From: Syntrophaceae bacterium UBA2251
GTDB taxonomy: Bacteria; Desulfobacterota; Syntrophia; Syntrophales; UBA2251
Assembly: GCA_002347815.1 (NCBI GenBank)
Contig: DDXV01000016.1
Coordinates: 90,368 to 108,284, forward strand
DNA: 17,917 nucleotides
Direction: 5' to 3'
Numbering within the stretch: position 1 is the stretch's first letter; every line of letters starts with the position of its first letter. The notes under the pieces are model-generated. The model did no database searches. It saw nothing but the letters and a program-made list of their open reading frames with translations, and had not been told where the DNA came from. Shown here one piece after another: positions 6,490-11,709 of this stretch. The position numbers were made by a program, and so were the translations under genes.

Positions 6490-7707
6490 CTACCAGTCCA
6501 GGTCTTTTTCGAGCATCATTAAAACGGTCCACATGGTGCCGCCGAAGCCGGACGCCAGGGCGTGTCGCACCTCCTTCTTGATCTGGTGCCCGCCGGCATC
6601 GCCGCGAATCTGCAGGGCCGCCTCAGCTGGCCTCAGCATGGCCGTGGCGCCGATGGGGTTGCTCGCGATCACGCCGCCGGAGGGATTGAGCGGAAGTTTC
6701 CCGTCCAGATCGAACTCCCCGTCCTCCAGCATGCGAAGGTGCTCGTCCCCCTTGAGCTGCAGGAATTCACGCGTCCAGTCGAGACCCCACCAGGCAGAGG
6801 GATCGTACATCTCGAAAACGTCGAAGTATTTCACCGGGTCCTTGATCCCGTTGCGATCGAAGAGCTTGCGGGCCGCGTAATGATGCGTCATCTCAGGCTT
6901 CTCGAAGGCGTAGAGGTTGGACATGTTCTCCTCCCGGTGGACCGTGATGTGATCGCGGACCCAGACGGGTTTCTTGCAAACCTTCTTGGCCCGCTTCTCG
7001 TGCGTGAAGATCATCGCGCAGGCCCCGTCCGACTGAGAGCACATGTGGATCAGGCGCAATTCGCCGACGAGCTGCGGGGACGTCTTCATCAAGTCCTCCG
7101 CCTGGTCGTACTCGAGACCGAAACGGCGATGGGCGCGCTCGTTGAGCATCGCGTGCTTGTCCATCAGTATCCGGTATTTCATCGCCGCCTTCTTGGCCCG
7201 CTCCGCGCCGAACTCATCGATCATCATCGCGGCGGTCGTCCCCGTTAGCGCCCCCGTCTGAATGTTCCGGAACCACAGCGGATCGGCCATGTTCGTGATG
7301 CCGCCCGTCGTGTTCCCCTCCTGGAGTTTCTCGAATCCGATCGCCAGGACCGTGTCGTACAGCCCCGAAGCGACGAGGTTGTCGGCGGCGCAGACCATCG
7401 TCGCCCCGACGGTCCCGCCGGTCGTGATCCGGTACTCGTCCTTGCCGTAGGCGCCGCTCCCCAGGACATGCCACATGTCCGGATGGAACTGCATCTCGAA
7501 GAGCTCCATGTTGCCGTGCACGATACAATCGATGTCGTCCAGCGTCATCTTCGCGTCGGCCAGGGCGGCGCGCACCGCCTCGTGGATCATCTCCGGCTGG
7601 TTCTGGTCTTCCTTATGACTGGACAGGCTCGTCATCCCGATGCCGACGATGGCGACGTTCCTGTTCTTCTTGTGGGCTTTTGCTGGTTTTTCGCTCTGTT
7701 TCTTCAT
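6490..7707 (-). CDS. Thiolase-fold (SCP-x/Ltp-type) protein lacking thiolase catalytic residues
   Basis: 405-aa thiolase-superfamily protein of the lipid-transfer type. The helix that normally starts with the nucleophilic Cys (C-x-S-G) instead reads GTVGATMV, with Gly98 at the Cys position after TTGG. The C-terminal NPSGGVIASNPIGAT block (341-355) has Asn350 where GHP supplies the catalytic His. Claisen-type thiolysis is therefore unlikely. The steroid side-chain aldolase Ltp2 is a known thiolase-fold enzyme that lost these residues, performs a retro-aldol cleavage and needs a DUF35 partner, so a similar C-C lyase role is the leading hypothesis. Start: ATG at 7707 with GGGGGA six nt upstream, 11 bp after the previous gene; an in-frame start 81 bp earlier would lie inside that gene. 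The next gene starts 10 bp after its stop. Confidence 0.9.
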   Translation of the reverse strand: MKKQSEKPAKAHKKNRNVAIVGIGMTSLSSHKEDQNQPEMIHEAVRAALADAKMTLDDIDCIVHGNMELFEMQFHPDMWHVLGSGAYGKDEYRITTGGTVGATMVCAADNLVASGLYDTVLAIGFEKLQEGNTTGGITNMADPLWFRNIQTGALTGTTAAMMIDEFGAERAKKAAMKYRILMDKHAMLNERAHRRFGLEYDQAEDLMKTSPQLVGELRLIHMCSQSDGACAMIFTHEKRAKKVCKKPVWVRDHITVHREENMSNLYAFEKPEMTHHYAARKLFDRNGIKDPVKYFDVFEMYDPSAWWGLDWTREFLQLKGDEHLRMLEDGEFDLDGKLPLNPSGGVIASNPIGATAMLRPAEAALQIRGDAGGHQIKKEVRHALASGFGGTMWTVLMMLEKDLDW

Positions 7708-7718
7708 GGTCTGTCCCC

Positions 7719-8867
7719 CTATGCCTCGAGAATTAAAACCGATTGGAATTGCCCCGCCGGTCCGTTCGTGGATTGGGCAACGGCGCACTTCACATCGGGA
7801 GCCTGCATGTCGCCGGCCTCGCCCCGAAGCTGCAGGGCGGCATTGGCGGCCCGATACAGTCCGGAGATGATGACGGGATCGCCGGCCAGCATTCCGCCGG
7901 AGAGGTTGACCTTGTATTTTCCGAGACCGGCTTCATCGATGAACTGGACGCCCTGCCCGTCCTTGCAGAATCCCAGGCCTTCCATCCACATCGGCTGCTG
8001 ATAGGCGTAGGCGTCCATGACTTCCACGAGGTTGACGGTTTTCTTCGGATCCTTGATCCCGGCCTTCTTGTAGGCGCGTTCGGCTGCGCCCTTCAGGGCG
8101 AAGTTGCTGGTCAGATCGCGATCGCCGAAGAAGAAGCTGTCCATGCAGTTGGCGAAGCCCGTGAGCCAGACGGGCTTGTCGGTGAATTCCTTCGCCCGCT
8201 CTTCCGACGCCAAGAGCATCCCGACGGCGCCGTCGGAAACGGGATAGGCGTGAAGCTGGCGGATCGGGTCGCAAAGCATCGGAGAGCCCTTCACCTTGCC
8301 GGCTTCGATGATTTCCCGGCAGTTCGCATAAGGATTCCGAGCGGCACACTGCCGCGCCCGGACGACGATCTCGGCCAGATGGTCTTCCGTCAGGCCGGTC
8401 TTGGCCATGTAGGCGCGCGCCTGAAGCGCGGCTGCATTCAGGCAGTCCAGACCCAGGGCCCGTCCGTAAAACGGGTCGAAACCCAAGTTCGAGATCAGTT
8501 CCCTGCTTTCGGGCTGCGATTCCTTGCAGTGTCCCATGACCAGGACGAGGTCCTCATGACCGGAGAGGATCTGCGCCATGGCATACCCGATGGCGTTGAG
8601 TCCCTCCTGCGCCATCTTCTCCTCGGCGCGGTACTGCGCGCCCAGGACGTCGGCGACGCCGTTGTTGGAAATGGTCCGGGCGTCAAAGAAATCGTCGGAA
8701 CAACTGACGATGGATCTGACCCCCGTTCCCGAATCGAAATCGAATCCCGCCTGGGCCTGCAGGTCTTCGAGAACATCGAGGAGCATGCCCTGAAACCGCT
8801 TGTACCAGAGATCGGAATCGTTCTTGTGCTGAGCGACAGCACAAATCGCCACCCTTTTCGTTGCCAT
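7719..8867 (-). CDS. Second thiolase-fold protein lacking Cys/His catalytic residues
   Basis: 382-aa thiolase-superfamily protein, diverged from its neighbour but alignable through the core: AQEGLNAIGYAMAQILSG (86-103) matches the nucleophile helix, with Ala86 at the Cys position. The C-terminal block NLSGGMLAGDPVIISG (321-336) carries Asp330 in place of the GHP His. The two thiolase-fold genes are 11 bp apart, like subunits of a heteromer. With two DUF35-containing proteins following, a 2+2 arrangement (each thiolase-like chain with its own DUF35 partner) is an attractive inference. The protein could be catalytic by another mechanism or purely structural. The ATG has AAGGAG seven nt upstream. 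The PHP-domain gene ends 45 bp before it. Confidence 0.88.
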   Translation of the reverse strand: MATKRVAICAVAQHKNDSDLWYKRFQGMLLDVLEDLQAQAGFDFDSGTGVRSIVSCSDDFFDARTISNNGVADVLGAQYRAEEKMAQEGLNAIGYAMAQILSGHEDLVLVMGHCKESQPESRELISNLGFDPFYGRALGLDCLNAAALQARAYMAKTGLTEDHLAEIVVRARQCAARNPYANCREIIEAGKVKGSPMLCDPIRQLHAYPVSDGAVGMLLASEERAKEFTDKPVWLTGFANCMDSFFFGDRDLTSNFALKGAAERAYKKAGIKDPKKTVNLVEVMDAYAYQQPMWMEGLGFCKDGQGVQFIDEAGLGKYKVNLSGGMLAGDPVIISGLYRAANAALQLRGEAGDMQAPDVKCAVAQSTNGPAGQFQSVLILEA

Positions 8868-8912
8868 AAATGATCTCCTTCCCCTAACGTTAATAAAATT
8901 GAAGACTCGAAC

Positions 8913-9518
8913 CTAAGCCAGTCTTATCTGCATTGCGGGCGCCGCACGGTTCCTGGAGGCAGACTTTCCCGCAAAACCATTCCGGAAACGCCCCCCCCGG
9001 ATGGCCGCAATAATGGCATCCCGGGACCGCTCGCACTCCAACTCCACCCAGCCCCGGCCGCAACCGAGACGGTTGTGGGAATCGTCCGCAGCCACCTTGG
9101 GATAAGGAATCTCCTCGATGTCGAACTCCGGCGTATAGAAACCGTGGTTCGTCACCTCGACGGCATCCAGGGGATGCTGCGCCGCGACCTCTTCGATGCA
9201 ACCGATCGTCTTCTTCAGGGTCAAATCGTAATCGGCCGGGTGGTTGAAGATGTGCAGCACATCCTTGTCCCCAACAACCCGGCTGACGTGCACATAGCCC
9301 AGGGAACTGTGGACCGTCAGTTCAACGCCGCAGAAAATGAGGAGGTCCGATCTGACCCGCTTGACGGCTTCCGGATAGGAGGACTTAAGAAGATGATCGT
9401 GATCCGTGAACGCCAGGAAATCAAACCCCAGGCTTTTGTAGGCATCTGCAACCTGCTGAGGCGTCATCTCTCCGTCGGAATAGGTCGTGTGCGTATGTAA
9501 TTGTCCCTTTAAGATCAT
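8913..9518 (-). CDS. PHP-domain metal-dependent phosphoesterase-like protein
   Basis: 201-aa protein with the ordered metal-ligand motifs of the PHP superfamily: HTHTTYSDG (8-16), TDHDH (38-42), GVE (64-66), FNHPADY (91-97), TNHG (123-126) and ADDSH (144-148). Such proteins are hydrolases of phosphoesters or related bonds; the substrate here is unknown. Its ATG overlaps the TGA of the TetR gene (ATGA), showing translational coupling and membership of the same operon. A PHP protein is not an obvious part of acyl-CoA catabolism, so its role may be in signalling or in clearing a phosphorylated or damaged metabolite. Codons 173-175 lie in a run of eight G on the coding strand (8991-8998). A slip there would replace the last ~27 residues, so the C-terminus should be treated with caution. 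Confidence 0.85.
   Translation of the reverse strand: MILKGQLHTHTTYSDGEMTPQQVADAYKSLGFDFLAFTDHDHLLKSSYPEAVKRVRSDLLIFCGVELTVHSSLGYVHVSRVVGDKDVLHIFNHPADYDLTLKKTIGCIEEVAAQHPLDAVEVTNHGFYTPEFDIEEIPYPKVAADDSHNRLGCGRGWVELECERSRDAIIAAIRGGRFRNGFAGKSASRNRAAPAMQIRLA
8991..8998. repeat. C8/G8 homopolymer inside the PHP gene
   Basis: Eight consecutive C on the + strand, near the 3' end of the PHP-domain gene. A one-base gain moves reading into a frame that stays open to 8890, and a one-base loss gives a stop after about 20 codons. All catalytic motifs lie upstream, so the effect would be confined to the tail. Confidence 0.6.
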
Positions 9519-10129
9519 GCCTTCTTGTCAACAGCGGAGGCGGCGACGGCTCCGTAGAGAAAAACGCTGATGATGCCCTCGATGATCCGCTCTTCTCTCT
9601 TTTTGGTCAGGCTTTCATTGCCCAGGACCATGACGGAAAGAAACGTGTCGATGGCCCCGAGGAAAACATAGGTGAGGTAATTGGCCTGAATGTCATTGCG
9701 CAGGACGCCCTGCAGTTGGCCTTCCCGGACAATGTCCTGACAGAGGGCAAACAGGGTGTTGAATTTGTCCTTCCCCTTGGAATTCACATGATAGACGAAT
9801 CCCCGCGACACCTCCGTCACGAAGATGGAGACCTGGTTGGGCTTTTGGTTATAGACGTCCAGGATGAACTTGATGATGGCAACGAGTTTGTCGCCTGCCT
9901 GCATGGGGCTCTTTTTCAAGCGTTCCAGCTCGTCGTAAAATCCCCGCCACCATTCCTCCACGATGGCGTCGAAGAGCTTTTCCTTGTTTTCGAAGTAGTG
10001 GTAGATGAGGCCGTAGGACATGTTCGCCGCTTTGGCGATATCGGCCATCCGGGTATCCGCATATCCCTTCTGGCTGAATACCTTCAAGGCCTCGTCAATG
10101 ATGATTCTCTCGCGATCGATCTTATCCAT
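9515..10129 (-). CDS. TetR-family transcriptional regulator, first gene of the catabolic operon
   Basis: 204-aa repressor with an N-terminal TetR helix-turn-helix. The recognisable core runs KGYADTRMADIAKAANMS and ends in SYGLIYHYFENKEKLF (38-53); an all-helical ligand-binding domain follows (about 60-200). The arrangement is typical of regulators of fatty-acid or aromatic acyl-CoA genes, where an acyl-CoA is often the inducer (family knowledge; the ligand here is unknown). Start: ATG at 10129, with AGGG eight nt upstream. An in-frame TTG at 10165 lies inside the palindromic operator and is rejected. The start codon is 13 bp from the 34-bp palindrome, so autoregulation is expected. The stop overlaps the PHP start (ATGA), tying the regulator to the downstream genes. 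Confidence 0.92.
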   Translation of the reverse strand: MDKIDRERIIIDEALKVFSQKGYADTRMADIAKAANMSYGLIYHYFENKEKLFDAIVEEWWRGFYDELERLKKSPMQAGDKLVAIIKFILDVYNQKPNQVSIFVTEVSRGFVYHVNSKGKDKFNTLFALCQDIVREGQLQGVLRNDIQANYLTYVFLGAIDTFLSVMVLGNESLTKKREERIIEGIISVFLYGAVAASAVDKKA

Positions 10130-10142
10130 GGGTCGATCCCTA

Positions 10143-10176
10143 GCAAATATTGATTGACATGTCAATCAATATTTGC
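10143..10176. promoter_or_regulatory. 34-bp perfect palindrome, probable TetR operator/promoter
   Basis: The half-site GCAAATATTGATTGAC, a central AT and the exact complement form a perfect 34-bp dyad just upstream of the TetR gene. Its core TGATTGACATGTCAATCA has the length and form of TetR-family operators. Each arm contains a TTGACA hexamer, one per strand. On the minus strand, 17 bp further, only a poor -10 (TAGGGA) is seen. Binding here would block transcription of the regulator and the whole operon. Its position and perfection make an operator role likely; the ligand and promoter details are not visible. Confidence 0.8.
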
Positions 10177-10497
10177 ACGAATTTAGGTCCGCTTCCCGAT
10201 CGAGAGACGATCGCTCCGATCGGAGGGGATTCTGCGCCGCATTTGATCCGGAACACCCAGTGCCCGCAGAAGGGCCTCGAGCGGACACGACGGATCGCAT
10301 CCACATCGAATCCGCTCAGGAAACGGGATCTGCTGACACTAAAAGGATAGATTTTGATGGACGCGACCGGGATTCAGGATCGCGGGGAAGCCTCTGCAAT
10401 GTCGATACGGGGCGTCATGGTGCGGCATTCACCCGGCGCGGGGCGACAGGGGGGCGGGCTCGGTCAAAAACCACGCGATCCTGACGCCGGCGGATAG
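10177..10497. other. 321-bp region without a supported gene
   Basis: This lies between the TetR operator and the end of the small membrane-protein gene. Short open frames on the + strand (e.g. 10173-10484) have no ribosome site, are Arg/Asp/Gly-rich and resemble nothing recognisable. A 12-bp palindrome CTCCGATCGGAG (10213-10224) and neighbouring CGATCG repeats are the only structure seen. No tRNA, insertion sequence or convincing promoter is visible. Confidence 0.6.
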
Positions 10498-10517
10498 GGA
10501 ACCGTTCACCGGGTTCC
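10498..10517 (-). terminator. Weak hairpin after the small membrane-protein gene
   Basis: GGAACC and GGTTCC form a perfect 6-bp stem with an 8-nt loop, directly after the TAA stop of the minus-strand gene at 10519-10716. There is no T-tract behind it, so termination is only a possibility. Confidence 0.25.
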
Positions 10518-10518
10518 A

Positions 10519-10716
10519 TTACCTTTGAACGGCAAAATACAGACCGACAACAGCCACAAACGCAAGAATCAAGGGATTCTGCATCGAACTGAAATCCGCC
10601 AGATCCGTCACGGAACTGAAATCCGCCATCAGCTCCGGAGTCAGGCAGGATTGGGCCTGATATCCTAAATACAACACAACGGCCAGATTAATGATGATCC
10701 CCAGTGCTTTCAACAT
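10519..10716 (-). CDS. Small two-helix membrane protein, unknown function
   Basis: 65-aa protein that I do not recognise. Hydrophobic segments at about residues 3-20 (ALGIIINLAVVLYLGY) and 47-63 (NPLILAFVAVVGLYFAV) should form a helical hairpin in the inner membrane. The loop between them is short, polar and acidic. It contains a nine-residue repeat (ADFSS twice), matched in DNA by two identical 16-bp copies 27 bp apart (10586-10601, 10613-10628). A good ribosome site (AGGAG, six nt before the ATG) supports expression despite the small size. It sits between the TetR operator region and a PilZ gene, both neighbouring genes being on the same strand. The spacing (165 bp to the PilZ stop) does not show an operon. 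No function is proposed. Confidence 0.7.
   Translation of the reverse strand: MLKALGIIINLAVVLYLGYQAQSCLTPELMADFSSVTDLADFSSMQNPLILAFVAVVGLYFAVQR
10586..10628. repeat. Two 16-bp direct repeats, 27-bp period
   Basis: GAACTGAAATCCGCCA occurs identically at 10586-10601 and 10613-10628. The 27-bp period preserves the frame and duplicates nine codons in the loop of the small membrane protein, so copy-number change would lengthen or shorten the loop without a frameshift. Confidence 0.8.
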
Positions 10717-10881
10717 ACGATTCTCCTTTCTGATCGTCGGAGAGGTACGTTTGTGACCGCCTTACCGAAAAGCGCCGCCGGCGTTGCTTCGTAGAGGATC
10801 TTTATCCAAAAATCTCTTCAATACAAACGATTGAAAGACGCTTCTGACACAAAAGCTCAAGGGGAAGTGGGCGCGACTAAC

Positions 10882-11184
10882 CTATACCTTCTGAAGTGTA
10901 TCCAACTTGTAGGTTTCCGTCAAGTCTATCGCGATCCGCCACATGGATCCTTCCTGCTTCACCCGCACAACATTGCCCATCAAGTCGATCTTCCCACGAT
11001 TGCCCAAATCGACGGAGAAATGTATGCCTCCCAATGAAAAGGGGATCTTTGAAAGAACGGTCAAATTGGCCACCGAGAAATTCAGCAGGCGCACCAATTC
11101 CCCTTCGAGCAGGACTTTGATATCCGCAGCGGAATCTGTGTCATTATTGAAAGCGTAGCGTTGATACCTGCGAGCCTCGATCAT
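10882..11184 (-). CDS. PilZ-like domain protein with degenerate c-di-GMP motif
   Basis: 100-aa single-domain protein. The N-terminal RRYQR (residues 5-9) matches the RxxxR arm of PilZ domains. The central NFSVAN (35-40) occupies the place of [DN]xSxxG but has Asn for the final Gly. The C-terminal strands GNVVRV...WRIAIDL (70-88) have the PilZ beta-barrel pattern. PilZ domains bind cyclic di-GMP and control motility, exopolysaccharide or adhesion. The Gly loss may weaken or abolish binding, so this could be a ligand-independent adaptor. An excellent ribosome site (AAGGAGG, seven nt before the ATG) supports the start. It is divergent from the autotransporter gene, whose expression might be linked to a sessile lifestyle (inference). 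Confidence 0.75.
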   Translation of the reverse strand: MIEARRYQRYAFNNDTDSAADIKVLLEGELVRLLNFSVANLTVLSKIPFSLGGIHFSVDLGNRGKIDLMGNVVRVKQEGSMWRIAIDLTETYKLDTLQKV

Positions 11185-11558
11185 GCCAGAACCTCCTTAT
11201 GCTTTACCGGGCGCCCCTCGCGATCATGGTACGGATCGCTTCAGATCTATAACGTATTTCGGCCCCCCGTCTTCCGGTCAAAACGGGGGCTGCCCCGAAA
11301 GACACGTTGGGACAATAATTTATCGAAAAAATGGAGATTCCCGAATAAAATGGATGAAATGCATGGGAATCTGACCGATCCGAGAAAATTCATTCATTTG
11401 TGATGTCCATATCTTATACGTTCAGAACATGTCAAGGTTAAAGTGGGGTTAAAGCCTGCGGGATATTAGGCCATTACACTCTTTGAAGGCAAACAATTCA
11501 CCGTTGTTCTCTTCCGGGTTCTTTGTCGGAAAATTATATTTTTGACACGCTTACCTTT

Positions 11559-11571
11559 GGGGGGGGGGGGG
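11559..11571. repeat. G13 homopolymer tract upstream of the autotransporter promoter
   Basis: Thirteen consecutive G ending 50 bp upstream of the -35 box of the autotransporter promoter. A second TTGACA (11542-11547) lies 11 bp before the tract, with no -10 at normal spacing. Homopolymers of this length are hypermutable by slipped-strand mispairing. Here a length change could alter activator or UP-element phasing, or the spacing of an alternative promoter. Confidence 0.75.
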
Positions 11572-11621
11572 ACTTACGTGGCCACAACATCTCGGATTTA
11601 TTTTTCGTGTCTTATTTTTCG

Positions 11622-11650
11622 TTGACACACCATATTGTTCTCATTATACT
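11622..11650 (+). promoter_or_regulatory. Near-consensus sigma70 promoter of the autotransporter gene
   Basis: TTGACA (11622-11627), a 17-bp spacer and TATACT (11645-11650), with an AT-rich UP-like stretch immediately upstream (11598-11620). Transcription would begin near 11657, giving a leader of about 50 nt before the ATG at 11710. Confidence 0.85.
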
Positions 11651-11709
11651 TTTAACTCAAAAAAGAAGTTCTTGTCAAAATCAAACAAAAGGGCACGGGA
11701 GATCTCCAC

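Larger units (their letters stand above)
11185..11709. other. 525-bp AT-richer intergenic region upstream of the autotransporter
   Basis: Divergent region between the PilZ-like gene and the autotransporter gene. It holds an imperfect hairpin at 11257-11300 (CCCCCGT/ACGGGGG core with TTTCGG/CCGAAA outer arms), a G13 tract (11559-11571) and a strong + strand promoter (11622-11650), each described separately where relevant. Short + strand open frames (e.g. 11161-11403) have no coding support. The second half is clearly more AT-rich than the flanking genes. Confidence 0.7.

Noticed and set aside
10130..10165. TTG start for the TetR gene 36 bp upstream of the ATG
   Set aside because: It lies inside the 34-bp palindrome, has no ribosome site, and adds residues before the conserved N-terminus.
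10150..10484. Two overlapping + strand open frames right of the TetR operator
   Set aside because: No ribosome site, no recognisable motif, composition like translated non-coding GC-rich DNA.
11257..11300. Imperfect hairpin with CCCCCGT/ACGGGGG core as a terminator
   Set aside because: No T-tract follows on either strand, and it lies upstream of, not after, the PilZ-like gene. At most it is a leader structure.
11421..11435. ACATGTCAA resembling half of the TetR operator
   Set aside because: Only nine bases match the core and the other arm is absent; chance is likely in an AT-rich region.
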